From assembly GCA_021413885.1 (NCBI GenBank), contig JAIOPM010000046.1, forward strand, positions 47,345-111,344: DNA of 64,000 nt, read 5' to 3'. The position numbers were made by a program, and so were the translations under genes. Positions 1-8,721 of the stretch are shown here, piece by piece (the stretch's first letter is position 1; the number at the start of each line of letters is the position of its first letter). Source of the DNA: Planctomycetota bacterium. GTDB taxonomy: Bacteria; Planctomycetota; UBA1135; GCA-002686595. Under the pieces are notes generated by a model that saw only the letters and a list, made by a program, of their open reading frames with translations, searched no databases and was not told where the DNA came from.

Positions 1-2580
1 GAGCCGCACGCCGTGGGACGCGAGCTCGGTGTAGCGATTGGTCTGACTGTCGAGGCCGCCGTCCTCGTCGGTGCGTTGCGTCTGCGCGGAGATCAGCGCG
101 CCGGCGATCTTGCCGCGCACTTGGTCGGAGACGCGCCAGAGTTCGCTCGCGCCGTAGAGCACCGGCTTGATGCCGGCCGCCGCGAACGCGTCGACGCACG
201 CGACGATCTCGTCCTCGCGATCGACTTCGACGACGATCGTCACTTCACCGCGCAGCGCACGGCGCCACGGCTCGAGCTTCTCGTCGACGCCCGGAGCCTT
301 CGGCTTGCCCTTGACCTCGGGTTCCTCGACCGTCTTCGTGCGCCGACGTTCCGGACGCGCGGCGACCGCGAGTTCCTGCGTGCCGTGCTTGGCCTCGAAC
401 TCGACCGTCGTCTCGCCGAGGACCAACTTGCCGATCAACTTCGCGTCCTTGATCTCGGCTTCGATCGTCAGGCGACCACGCGTGCCCCAACCGGTCAGCA
501 CGAGCTTCTTCTCGGAGTACGTGCCGATCAGCGGCACGAGGAAACCGGAGATCGGGTCACAGCGCAGCGCACCCACGACGCTCGAACCCTTGGGCTCGAG
601 GCGCAGCATGAAGCAGTGCTTCTCGGCGAACGGCGAGATCGTGACGTGGGCGTTCCACTCGCCGACCAACGGCTCGTCCTCGACCTTCTTCTTGTCCTTC
701 TTCTCCTTCTTGTCCTTGTCCTTCTCGTCGTCCTTCTTGGCGTCGTCCTTCTTCTCGTCGGCACCGCCCTCGGGCTTCTTCTCGTCGCTCTTCGCTTCCT
801 CGGCCGGCTTGTCCTTCGGCGGAGTCCACTTCGCGAGCGCTTCGTCGTACGCCTTCCACTTCTTGTCGTACTCGACGGCCTTCTCGAGCGCTTGGCGCAC
901 GTTCTTGCCGGACTCCGTGCGGTTGTTGCGATCGGTCCAGAGCACACGCAGCGCGCACGGATCCTCGACGACGAGGTGCGCGGGATCGGCGCTCGCCGGC
1001 TTGTACGCGAGGATCGGCGCACCGCTGTTCGACGGACCGCGCGGCGCCATCACGACGGTGGTGACGCCGGACTTCGCGACCTTGCGATCGACGAGATCGC
1101 CGGAGGAGACGATACGTCCGAGCTTGAAGTCGGTCGCGGGAACGCGGCTCGAACCTTCGAGGCCGAGGTAGCCGAACGCGTCGATCATGCCGGGCATCGC
1201 GGCGGCGCCGCGCACGACGACCGCGCCGAGCGGATGGGCTACGCGCTCGCCGACTTCGGCGATGAGCCCGTCTTGGAGCAGGACTTGGCCCGGCCGCATG
1301 TAGCGTCCGTCGCCGAGGTAGAGCTCGCCCGCTTCGATCACGACGGCGCTCGACTTCACGTTCGCGCGCCACGCGAGTTCGCCTTCGACCCACGTCGCGA
1401 CGACCGAGGACGTGATCGTCAACGGATCGCCGTTCAACACGACGACATCGGCGTCCTTGCCGGGCTCGAGCGAGCCGACGCGCTCGGCGACGCCGAGGAT
1501 CTCGGCGGCGGAGAGCGTGATCGCGCGCAAGCCCGCATCGGTCGAGAGTCCGCCGCGCAGCGCCATGCACGCCGCGTAGCGCAGGTCGCGCGGCCGCACG
1601 AAGTCCGGCGTCGCGATCGCGGTGCGCACGCCGGCCGCGACGAGCTTCGAAACCGTGTCGAAGCGCGGCCACTCGTCGTCCTCGCCGCGACCGAGGTCGC
1701 GACCGGAACCGTTCGGCGAGATCGGAACTTCGACGATCGCCGACGCGCCGTTCTTCGCGAGTTCTTCCGCGACATCGGCGGCCTCGGACGCGCCTTCGAC
1801 GATCAGCGACACGCGCTCGCGCTTCGCCCACTCGGAGATCGAGCGGATCTCCTCGCTGCTCTCCGCGTCGATGCGCCACGGGACGTTGCGGCGCATCAGC
1901 GTCGCGAGCTCGCCCGCCGTCTGCGGACCGTAGTCGCCGTTGTCCTTGCCTCCGCGTGCGGCAACGACCAGTTCGTCGAGCGCGACCATCGCGCCCATCA
2001 ACGAACGCGGGAGCTGCGGCTCTTCCATGCCGAGCCCGGTCTGCGCCGTCGCCGGCACCGGGATCTCCCAGTAGCCCGGCGTGCCGCGCGCTTCGTCGCT
2101 GATCGCGCCGTGGATCGACGCGACGTCGGAGAGAATGCGTCGGCGTTCGTCTTCGCCCGCGAGCTTGATCACCGCGCCTTGGCCGCCGATCAAGCGACCG
2201 CGCGCCGGCGGAACGTAGGCGGTGGTGACGCCGCCCATCAGATCGGCGACGTACATCGTCGAATAGAGATCGACGTTGTCGATCGCGCGCACGTCCGGCG
2301 CGGCGGTGCGCGCGGCGGCGAAGAACTGCGAGTAGCTCGAGTTCGCGGCGACGAAGCCCGGCGCGAGCACCGCGTCGGGGCCGTAGTCGACGACCTCGGC
2401 GTTCGGCGGGATGTCGACGTCCTTGCCGACCGCGACGATCTTGCCGTCGCGGATCAACACCGTCGCGCCGCCGGTCAGCGTCCGACCTTCGGCGACGACG
2501 TGGACCGTGCCGGCCTTGAGCGCGACCGTCTTGCCGCCCGCCGGCGCGCAGAGAGCGGCGAAGAGAACCAGCGAGAGCAT
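1..2580 (-). CDS. Exported double amidohydrolase-like protein, metal site lost (3' end outside window)
   Basis: 860 codons are visible and the gene runs off the window start. The start ATG (2580-2578) overlaps the TGA of the gene before it by one base. A short signal-like N-terminus (LSLVLFAALCAPAGG) leads into an amidohydrolase composite-barrel domain (about 20-400) ending in the family signature RVGSLEPGKDADVVVLNGDP. A second amidohydrolase-like half follows (about 410-860), split by a Lys/Asp/Glu-rich linker near 590-640 and a beta-rich insert. The family normally has HxH after PG(L/F)ID, two further His, and a late Asp. Here the first half reads GFVAANSSY and the second MIDAFGYLG, and the later His positions read RIDAESSEE and VEGASEA. 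The fold is clear; hydrolase activity is doubtful. Last gene of a five-gene operon within the window. Confidence 0.85.
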   Translation of the reverse strand, partial: MLSLVLFAALCAPAGGKTVALKAGTVHVVAEGRTLTGGATVLIRDGKIVAVGKDVDIPPNAEVVDYGPDAVLAPGFVAANSSYSQFFAAARTAAPDVRAIDNVDLYSTMYVADLMGGVTTAYVPPARGRLIGGQGAVIKLAGEDERRRILSDVASIHGAISDEARGTPGYWEIPVPATAQTGLGMEEPQLPRSLMGAMVALDELVVAARGGKDNGDYGPQTAGELATLMRRNVPWRIDAESSEEIRSISEWAKRERVSLIVEGASEAADVAEELAKNGASAIVEVPISPNGSGRDLGRGEDDEWPRFDTVSKLVAAGVRTAIATPDFVRPRDLRYAACMALRGGLSTDAGLRAITLSAAEILGVAERVGSLEPGKDADVVVLNGDPLTITSSVVATWVEGELAWRANVKSSAVVIEAGELYLGDGRYMRPGQVLLQDGLIAEVGERVAHPLGAVVVRGAAAMPGMIDAFGYLGLEGSSRVPATDFKLGRIVSSGDLVDRKVAKSGVTTVVMAPRGPSNSGAPILAYKPASADPAHLVVEDPCALRVLWTDRNNRTESGKNVRQALEKAVEYDKKWKAYDEALAKWTPPKDKPAEEAKSDEKKPEGGADEKKDDAKKDDEKDKDKKEKKDKKKVEDEPLVGEWNAHVTISPFAEKHCFMLRLEPKGSSVVGALRCDPISGFLVPLIGTYSEKKLVLTGWGTRGRLTIEAEIKDAKLIGKLVLGETTVEFEAKHGTQELAVAARPERRRTKTVEEPEVKGKPKAPGVDEKLEPWRRALRGEVTIVVEVDREDEIVACVDAFAAAGIKPVLYGASELWRVSDQVRGKIAGALISAQTQRTDEDGGLDSQTNRYTELASHGVRL

Positions 2581-4136
2581 CAGTTGCCGCTCCCCTTCTT
2601 CTCGTCGCCGGTCTTGTCGTCCTTCTTCTCTTCCTTCTTCTCGTCCTTCTTGTCGGCGGGCTTCTTCTCGTCCTTCTTGTCCTTGTCGTCCTTCTTCGCG
2701 TCGTGCTCGTCGTCGCCGATCGTGCCGCAGCCGTCGTCGTGGACGTGGCCCGCGTCGGCGTCGCCGCCCATCGGCGTCGTGCCCGCGGGGATCTTGCCTT
2801 CCATCAGCGACTTGACGCGGATGTCCTTGCTGCGGTCGTAGACCTGCTTGCCTTCGATGACGACGTATTGAACGGTCGCGGTGATCGAGAGCGGATCGCC
2901 CGAGAAGAGCGCGACGTTGCCGTCCTTGCCGACTTCGAGGGAGCCGAGGCGTTTGCCGAGGCCGAGGAACTCGGCGGCGTTCTTGGTCACGGCGTCGAGC
3001 GCGGCCTCGCGCGTGAAGCCGTTCGCGACCGCGGTCGCCGCTTGGAACCAGAGCGACTCGGTCGTCGAGTTCGAGCTCGAGAACGCGAAGCGCACGCCCT
3101 TCTTCTGGAACTCGGTCGGCGCGAAAGTCTCGGTCTCCTTGCCGGTGATCGGATCGCGTTCGATCACGGTCAACGGCGCGCCGAGCACCACGGGCACGCC
3201 CGCTTCCGCGATCTGCGCGGCGGCCTTCCAGCACGAACCGTCGACGATCAACGTCGTGCGCGCGAGGAAGCCGTTGTCGCGCGCGACTTCGAGCGCCGTG
3301 CGCACGTCCATCGCGCGACCGCAGTAGATGTAGGCGTTGACGCGACCTTCGACGAGGTCGAGCAGCGGCTCCATCTTCCCGTCGACTTCGCCGCGCGGCA
3401 CGAGCTCGAGGCCGTCGACTTTCCAAGTCGTACCGCCCATCGCCTTGCCCTTGCCCTTCTCGCCTTCGAGATCGCGGCCTTGGAAGAGCGCTTCACGTCG
3501 CGCGCGGTCGTTGCCGTCCTTCGCGTCGGCGACCAGTTGCTCGAGGTGGCGACGCAGTTCGCCGAACGCGTTGCGCAGCGACTGCGCTTGCGTCGCGCTC
3601 GAGAAGCCGAACTTCGGCGTCGCCGAGAGCTTCAAGCCCGCGTCGGGCCGCACCAACATCTCCTCGACGGTCAACCCGAACGGCTTGACGATCAGGCCCT
3701 GACCGCCGATCACGCACTGGTTGCCCTGTTGCACGTTGATCGTCGTGATCCCGTAGCGCAGGCACTCCTCGAAGTAGAACGCGATCGGATCGATCGAGTC
3801 GCGCACCGAGAGGAACGGCGCGACGTCGACGTTCTCGTTCGGCCGGTCCATGCCGCGGAAGCTGTGCGCTTCGACGAAGCCCGGCATCGCGGTCATTTTC
3901 GACGCGTCGAGCACCGGCACGTCCCACGGCACCTTCACGTCGGCGCCGATCGCGCTGATGCGTCCGTTCTCGATGACGATCACGCCGTTCAGGATCTCCG
4001 GACCGGCCTGCGTGATGATCCGTCCCGCCTTGATCGCGATGCGATCCTGCGCGACGGCGACGCCGGCGGCGAGGACGAGCGCGAGAACGGAAAGGGTCGA
4101 ACGAAGCGCCGCAGGACGAATGGGGTTCAAGAGCAT
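2580..4136 (-). CDS. Exported amidohydrolase-like protein with charged C-terminal tail, metal site lost
   Basis: 518 aa. Start ATG at 4136 was chosen because GGAGA lies 7-8 nt upstream and the protein then begins with a clean signal peptide ending ...AAGVAVAQ. An alternative ATG at 4166 overlaps the upstream stop by one base. Residues about 30-440 form an imidazolonepropionase-like amidohydrolase fold with KAGRIITQAG and the C-terminal GSLEVGKDGNVALFSGDP. Metal ligands are missing: the HxH site reads EAHSFRG, the mid-barrel His sites read YIYCGRAMD and IVDGSCWK, and the late Asp site reads AFSSSNS. The last 60 residues are low-complexity Lys/Asp/Glu, preceded by a His/Asp/Cys patch (GHVHDDGCG). 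The stop overlaps the next gene's ATG, so the pair is translationally coupled. Substrate or ligand unknown. Confidence 0.86.
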   Translation of the reverse strand: MLLNPIRPAALRSTLSVLALVLAAGVAVAQDRIAIKAGRIITQAGPEILNGVIVIENGRISAIGADVKVPWDVPVLDASKMTAMPGFVEAHSFRGMDRPNENVDVAPFLSVRDSIDPIAFYFEECLRYGITTINVQQGNQCVIGGQGLIVKPFGLTVEEMLVRPDAGLKLSATPKFGFSSATQAQSLRNAFGELRRHLEQLVADAKDGNDRARREALFQGRDLEGEKGKGKAMGGTTWKVDGLELVPRGEVDGKMEPLLDLVEGRVNAYIYCGRAMDVRTALEVARDNGFLARTTLIVDGSCWKAAAQIAEAGVPVVLGAPLTVIERDPITGKETETFAPTEFQKKGVRFAFSSSNSTTESLWFQAATAVANGFTREAALDAVTKNAAEFLGLGKRLGSLEVGKDGNVALFSGDPLSITATVQYVVIEGKQVYDRSKDIRVKSLMEGKIPAGTTPMGGDADAGHVHDDGCGTIGDDEHDAKKDDKDKKDEKKPADKKDEKKEEKKDDKTGDEKKGSGN

Positions 4137-4165
4137 CGAAGTTCTCCGCGATTCCGAGAGAGGCA

Positions 4166-5410
4166 TCACTTCGCCTCGCTTTGTTCTTGTGTCTTCACGC
4201 GCGGGTCGAGGATCAAACGACCGTCGACGAGCACGCCGACGACGCGCGACGTCGCCTCGAAGGGCTTGCCGCTCCACAGCACGAGATCGGCGTCCTTGCC
4301 GACCTCGATCGATCCGACGCGCGACTCGATCCCGATCATGCGCGCGGGATTGATCGTCACGGCTTTCAGCGCCGCGTTGAACGGCAGACCGCCGCGCATC
4401 GCGTAACCGGGTTGCAGCGCGAGACGCGCGGACGGCGCGACCGCGTTGTGCGACGAGAACGCGAACAACACGCCGAGATCGTTGAGGATCTTCGCGGTGT
4501 CGAGCGCCATGAACGAGCCTTCGCCTCCGCGCCCTTGCAACGGATGCGGCGGCAGCACGACCGCGGCGCCCGAGCGCACGAGCAGTCCCGGTTCCTTCCA
4601 GACTTCCGCCGCGGCGTCGAGGATCAACTTGGGCCGACCGAAGCCCTCGCGCTCCATCTCTTCCTTCCAGAAGATCGCGGTGCGGATGTCTTGCGTCGAC
4701 CAGGCTTGGATCGCGATCGGGCGTTCGCCCGCGAGCACCGAGAGGATCTCCTTCGAGCCCGGGAACGCGCGCGCCGCATCGTTCTTCGAGTACGCGGCTT
4801 CGAAGCAGCGATCGCGCAACGTCCATTCGACGCCCATGCGCGTCGTCGGGCGGCGCGCGAAGAAATCGTTCGGCCGACCGGACGCCGGGTGGTTGCGACT
4901 GCTCGGTTGCTGGCCCATCGACGCGCGCAACGCGACGTCGGGTTGGACCACGCGCTCGACGAGTTCATCGGCTCCCGCCGTCTTGAGCGCGACGCTGAGG
5001 CCGCCGATCACCGCGTCGTCGTACGTCGACGCCATGACGCAGGTCACGCCGCTCTTCGCTTGGCGCACCCAGTCCTCGTCGAAGCGATCGAGCGCGTCGA
5101 ACGCGCGCAGGTTGGCGATCGTCTCGTTCGATTGCTCGACCGACATCGCGCCGCCGTCGACGCGCGCCGAGAGATCGATCAGGCCCGCGGTGATCGCGGC
5201 GACGGAGAGCGAATGATCACCGCTGCCCGCGCTCGAGCCCGGCACCACGGCGGCGATCTTGCCGTCCTGCACGCGGATCAATCCGCCGTCGAGCGCGTCG
5301 CCGACCGACGTGTAGACCTTGTCCGCGAAGACCGTCCACGAACGCGAGTCGTCGTCCTTCTTCGCGTCGCCCGCGAGGACGAGCAGCGTCGCCAGATACC
5401 AAGCGCTCAT
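4166..5410 (-). CDS. Exported amidohydrolase-like protein, metal site lost
   Basis: 414 aa. ATG at 5410 forms an ATGA overlap with the previous gene's stop. A longer frame upstream is the shadow of that gene. A short hydrophobic N-terminus (SAWYLATLLVLAG) suggests export. Amidohydrolase fold is shown by the N-terminal beta-sandwich (GGLIRVQDGKIAAVV) and the C-terminal signature RVGSIEVGKDADLVLWSGKP. The residues that bind zinc or iron in active relatives are absent: GLIDLSARV in place of the HxH strand, IQAWSTQDI and LDAAAEVWK at the two mid-barrel His strands, FSSHNA at the Asp strand. Same pattern of loss as its four neighbours, so the loss is old and shared rather than a recent mutation. 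Function unknown; a binding rather than catalytic role is an inference. Confidence 0.85.
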   Translation of the reverse strand: MSAWYLATLLVLAGDAKKDDDSRSWTVFADKVYTSVGDALDGGLIRVQDGKIAAVVPGSSAGSGDHSLSVAAITAGLIDLSARVDGGAMSVEQSNETIANLRAFDALDRFDEDWVRQAKSGVTCVMASTYDDAVIGGLSVALKTAGADELVERVVQPDVALRASMGQQPSSRNHPASGRPNDFFARRPTTRMGVEWTLRDRCFEAAYSKNDAARAFPGSKEILSVLAGERPIAIQAWSTQDIRTAIFWKEEMEREGFGRPKLILDAAAEVWKEPGLLVRSGAAVVLPPHPLQGRGGEGSFMALDTAKILNDLGVLFAFSSHNAVAPSARLALQPGYAMRGGLPFNAALKAVTINPARMIGIESRVGSIEVGKDADLVLWSGKPFEATSRVVGVLVDGRLILDPRVKTQEQSEAK

Positions 5411-6486
5411 CGCGCACCTCCGAGACGCTCGACGCCGTCGACGTAGACCGCCACCACGCGCGAACCGAGGTCGAGCGGATCGCCGCTCCACAACACGAAG
5501 TCCGCGTCCATGCCTTTCGCCAACGCGCCGACGCGCTCGCCGACGCCCGCGATGCGCGCGGCGTCGGACGTCAACGCACGCATCGCGCTCGCGGGATCGA
5601 CTCCGCCGCGCCGCGCGAGCGCCGCCGAGATGCGCAGCGCGTCGGGAGCGTCGAACGGCACGTCGAGCGCGAACGCGAACGGCACGCCGGCCTTCGCGAT
5701 CGCGACCACGGAATCGATCGTGCGGCTCTCGGCGCCGATCGGCAGCGCGGCGAAGACGATCGCGAGGCCGGAGCTCTGGACGTCGGGGACGAGCTCGCCC
5801 GCGAGCGGCGCGAAGAGCAACGAGCCGCTCAGGTGATGCTTACGCGCGAAAGCGAGCGCACGTTCGATCTCCGAGCGTTGCGTCGCCGCGATCATCACCG
5901 GCATGCGGCCGGACGCGACCGTCGCGAACACGCCTTCGGGTTTCGCGAAGCGCGCTTCGAGCTCCGCCACCATACCCATCGGACTGGTCGGCGCGCGGTT
6001 GATGCGCTGCGCGCGGCCGTCGAGCGCGATCGTGAGCTGACCGTCGCGACGGAGTAGCGTTCCGCCCGCCGTCTTCGCCACCGCCGTCACGCCGGGCACC
6101 AGCGTTTCCGGCCGCGGCGCAATGACGATCGTCGTGATCCCGGCCCGCAACGCGCGGCGCAAGTCCGACGAGCTCGCGTCGAACGCGTCCGCGATGCGCG
6201 CATCGGCGAGCACCGAACGCGTGTCGTCGAGCGACTCCTGCAACACGCCGGCGTAGGAATGCGCGGCGACGAGACCGGCGCTCAACGCGCCGTCGTGCTC
6301 GAGGATCGCCGTGCCCGCGGGCACGTCGCGACCGCGCGCGATCGCGCGGACCTTGCCGTCTTCGACGAGCAACGTGGCGTCTTCGACGACTCCGTCCGGT
6401 CCGTAGACCTTCGAAGCATGGACGCCGAACGTCTGAGCCGATGCGCTCGGCGCGAGCGCGAACACGAGAGCGAGTGCGCGGATCAC
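5407..6486 (-). CDS. Exported amidohydrolase-like protein, metal site lost
   Basis: 359 aa, the shortest of the five. GTG start at 6486 was chosen because GGAGAA lies about 7 nt upstream, the previous stop is 2 nt away, and the protein then starts with a signal peptide ending APSASAQ. Amidohydrolase fold: VYGPDGVVEDATLLVEDGK at the N-terminus and ERVGALAKGMDADFVLWSGD at the C-terminus. The HxH site reads AAHSYAGV (one His only), mid-barrel sites read MIAATQRSE and LLFAPLAGE, and the late site AFALDVP keeps an Asp. Ends in an ATGA overlap with the next gene. Likely periplasmic. Enzymatic activity is unlikely on present knowledge of the family. Confidence 0.84.
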   Translation of the reverse strand: MIRALALVFALAPSASAQTFGVHASKVYGPDGVVEDATLLVEDGKVRAIARGRDVPAGTAILEHDGALSAGLVAAHSYAGVLQESLDDTRSVLADARIADAFDASSSDLRRALRAGITTIVIAPRPETLVPGVTAVAKTAGGTLLRRDGQLTIALDGRAQRINRAPTSPMGMVAELEARFAKPEGVFATVASGRMPVMIAATQRSEIERALAFARKHHLSGSLLFAPLAGELVPDVQSSGLAIVFAALPIGAESRTIDSVVAIAKAGVPFAFALDVPFDAPDALRISAALARRGGVDPASAMRALTSDAARIAGVGERVGALAKGMDADFVLWSGDPLDLGSRVVAVYVDGVERLGGAR

Positions 6487-6488
6487 GT

Positions 6489-7901
6489 TCAGTTCTCCGG
6501 AGTGATGACCAAGTCGCCAGCCGACAGGACGTAGCGCACGCGCGTGGCGGCGAGCAGTGGCTCGCCGTCGAGCACCAAGAGGTCGGCGTCCTTGCCGACT
6601 TCGACCGAACCGATGCGATCCGCGACGTCGAACGCGCGCGCGGCGCCGAGCGTCAATGCCTCGAACGCCTTCTCGCGCGGCAAGCCGTTGCCGATCGCGA
6701 TCTGCGCGACGAGCGCGAGATCGCGGGATCCGAGCGGACGCTCCATCCCTGAACCGATCAGGACCTTCACGCCGGCTTCCGACAGACGCCCGGCGAGCGA
6801 CGGGTCCGCGTCGCGCATTTCCTCGGTGCGCATCTGGCCCATCGGTGTCGGCGAGACGAGCACCGTGATGCCGTGGTCGGCGAGCTGCTTCGCGAACGGC
6901 AGCGACTCGCTCGCGCCCGCGAGGATCCAACGCGTGCGGTCGTAGCGTGCGGCGCCGTCGAGGAAGCTGCGCAGTTCGACCGCGCGATGGACTTCGACCA
7001 CGACCGGCAATTCGCCGTTGGCCGCGCGCGCGAGCACTTCCTTGTCGTCGTCGAAGCGAGGCGGCTTGGGGCGTTTGTCTTCCTTGTACGCCTTCTCCTT
7101 GAACTCCTTGCCCGCCTTCTCCGCGTCGCCCTTCTCCTTTTCGCGGTCCTTCTTCGCCTTCTTGGCGCCGTCCTCGAGCTCCTTCTCCTTGTCCGCGACC
7201 GTCTTCTGCCAGGCCTCGAGCTCGTGCTTGTACTCGACCTTGTCCTGGAGGTAGCTCCAGCCGTCGCCGACCGCGCCGAGCGCGCGATCGACGTCCGCGA
7301 GCCGATCGAACGGATCGAGACCGCGCGAACTCCGCGTGATGCCGACGCCCAGCGCGATGCACGCGTCGGCGAGCACGATCGCGCGCCGATCCGAAATCCG
7401 CGGATGGAGCCGCACCACCGCGCCGACGCCCCCGACCTTCGCGTTCGGAGCGAGGCCGACGCGCATCGACGTCACGCCGCCGCGCAGCACGTCGAGGCGA
7501 AAGCGCTCGTCGACGTACGGGTCCCATGCGTCGGTGGTCAACGAGGCGGCGCTGACGCGCTCGTCGCGCAACGCATCCGCGTCGACGCCGAAAGACGACC
7601 ACGCGTCGATGAAGCCGGCGCACACGACCTCGCCTTCGATCTCGCGCGCACCCTCGGGCGCGGTGAGGTTCGCGCCGATCGCGATGATCTTGCCGTCCTG
7701 GACGAGCACCGAGGTGTGCTCCTCGATCTTGCCGGGCCGCAGGATGACCTTGGCGGCTTTGATCAACGTGACGGAGCCCGCGGGGCTCGCGCTCGTCTTG
7801 CCACCGTCCGTCGAAGCTGAAACAGGGCCGCCGAACGCCGCGGCCAGAACGGTCCAGCACAGTGCCCGGTGGGTTGCCCAGTGGGTTGCTTGGGGATGCA
7901 C
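6489..7901 (-). CDS. Exported amidohydrolase-like protein with charged insert, metal site lost; first gene of operon
   Basis: 470 aa if GTG 7901 is used: AAGGAG lies 10 nt upstream and the protein then begins with a signal peptide (HRALCWTVLAAAFGGPVSAS). An in-frame ATG at 7988 gives 499 aa but buries the signal sequence. Amidohydrolase signatures: VLVQDGKIIAIGANL and DRIGSVEVGKDADLLVLDGEP. The HxH strand reads GFIDAWSSFG; VEVHRAVEL keeps one mid-barrel His; the next strand reads LAGASESL; the late Asp strand reads IGSGMER. Between the two halves sits a Lys/Glu-rich, probably helical insert (about 200-260). Gene order, spacing of 2 nt and overlaps downstream make this the head of the operon. 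The start codon lies in a possible leader hairpin, see the separate entry. Confidence 0.83.
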   Translation of the reverse strand: MHPQATHWATHRALCWTVLAAAFGGPVSASTDGGKTSASPAGSVTLIKAAKVILRPGKIEEHTSVLVQDGKIIAIGANLTAPEGAREIEGEVVCAGFIDAWSSFGVDADALRDERVSAASLTTDAWDPYVDERFRLDVLRGGVTSMRVGLAPNAKVGGVGAVVRLHPRISDRRAIVLADACIALGVGITRSSRGLDPFDRLADVDRALGAVGDGWSYLQDKVEYKHELEAWQKTVADKEKELEDGAKKAKKDREKEKGDAEKAGKEFKEKAYKEDKRPKPPRFDDDKEVLARAANGELPVVVEVHRAVELRSFLDGAARYDRTRWILAGASESLPFAKQLADHGITVLVSPTPMGQMRTEEMRDADPSLAGRLSEAGVKVLIGSGMERPLGSRDLALVAQIAIGNGLPREKAFEALTLGAARAFDVADRIGSVEVGKDADLLVLDGEPLLAATRVRYVLSAGDLVITPEN

Positions 7902-7964
7902 GATCGCGAAACTCCTTCCGAGGCCGGAAGCCCTCCCGTCGGATGGAGGCGGCGAGTGCATCCC
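7893..7964 (-). promoter_or_regulatory. Possible structured mRNA leader enclosing the operon's ribosome binding site
   Basis: On the minus strand, GGGATGCAC (7964-7956) is exactly complementary to GTGCATCCC (7901-7893), whose first three bases are the GTG start. The 54 bases between hold two smaller hairpins: CCTCC/GGAGG (7949-7945 with 7936-7932) and CTTCCG-GCCT-CGGAAG (7930-7915). The second overlaps the AAGGAG ribosome site. This would be a three-helix junction that can hide the start codon. It matches no riboswitch class I can name. A chance match of 9 bp in so short a leader is uncommon but possible. Confidence 0.35.
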
Positions 7965-8023
7965 AGCAGATGGGTCACGCGCATTCACGCCGTACCGCGG
8001 AAGCCCGGCCGCGGGCGGCGCAG

Positions 8024-8029
8024 ATGATA
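8024..8029 (-). promoter_or_regulatory. Possible -10 element for the amidohydrolase operon
   Basis: TATCAT on the minus strand, 123 nt before the GTG at 7901 and 36 nt before the alternative ATG at 7988. No convincing -35 box is visible. The gap 7902-8165 between the divergent genes otherwise shows nothing recognisable apart from the leader structure. Confidence 0.3.
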
Positions 8030-8165
8030 GGGATAAGACCCACGAATCGGCCAGGGAGACGCACGCTAAGTCCTTGTAGGTACGAGCACACCGCGCGCTT
8101 GCCCCGTTCCGGCCCGGTCAACGGAGCACGCGTCGCGAATCAGGGTCGTCGGCCGGTTTTCCGAG

Positions 8166-8708
8166 ATGCCGCGTTCGGTGCCCCTCATCGACGGGCTGGC
8201 GGCCTCCATGCCGTCTCCGGAACGTCGAAGTCCGTCGCGGTTCTTGCTGGAACCGGACTACTGGCGGGATCGACTGGCGGGGCTGGGCTCGGTCAGCCGA
8301 GGCCTGCTTCTCTTCCCTCGCCCCGACCTCTCGAGCCCGATCGTCGAGGTGGTCGAGTGGAGCCTTCGGGCCCACGACGGGACGCGCCTCTGGGGCTTGA
8401 AGGGGCAGTCGGCCTTCCACCCCGAGCCTCGCGGTGTCTGGTTGCGTGAGTTCGACAGCGCCGAGCCGCCGTCCGTCGTCCTGGCGCCGATCTATGACGG
8501 TTGCATCGATTTTGCGATGCAGGTGCCGGCCGGACGACGCCTAGAGGATCGGGTGCTCGACGTTCTGCGCGCCTGGCAAGTCGCGGCGACGACCTGCGGA
8601 ATTGAAGCGGCCAACGTGCGCTTCGTGGCTCCGGTCCAGGGCGAGGAGTCCGATGCCTTCCTGATCGCCTCCCAACTGCTGAAGCAGGGCTTTTACTCCC
8701 TGCCCTGA
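8166..8708 (+). CDS. Hypothetical protein
   Basis: 180 aa with codon use like its neighbours and no signal peptide or membrane segment. I do not recognise a family. The middle (FLLEPDYWRDRL, WLREFDSAEPPSVVLAPIY) and a regular alpha/beta pattern suggest a small soluble globular protein. ATG 8166 is used; an in-frame ATG at 8208 is an alternative and no clear ribosome site separates them. It is transcribed away from the amidohydrolase operon and converges with the RpiB-DeoC gene, whose stop lies 13 nt downstream. Coding status rests on open frame length and codon bias only. Confidence 0.6.
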   Translation: MPRSVPLIDGLAASMPSPERRSPSRFLLEPDYWRDRLAGLGSVSRGLLLFPRPDLSSPIVEVVEWSLRAHDGTRLWGLKGQSAFHPEPRGVWLREFDSAEPPSVVLAPIYDGCIDFAMQVPAGRRLEDRVLDVLRAWQVAATTCGIEAANVRFVAPVQGEESDAFLIASQLLKQGFYSLP

Positions 8709-8721
8709 CGCCAGCTGAGGC

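Noticed and set aside
650..790. Pyrimidine-rich cttctt-type repeat, also at 2590-2700 and 7080-7200
   Set aside because: These encode the Lys/Asp/Glu-rich segments in frame; no sign of a regulatory or polypurine element beyond that.
13..2841. 942-codon open frame on the plus strand
   Set aside because: It is the opposite-strand shadow of the amidohydrolase gene at 1-2580; high GC removes stop codons there, and its composition (Arg/Asp/Ala-rich, no domain) is typical of antisense frames.
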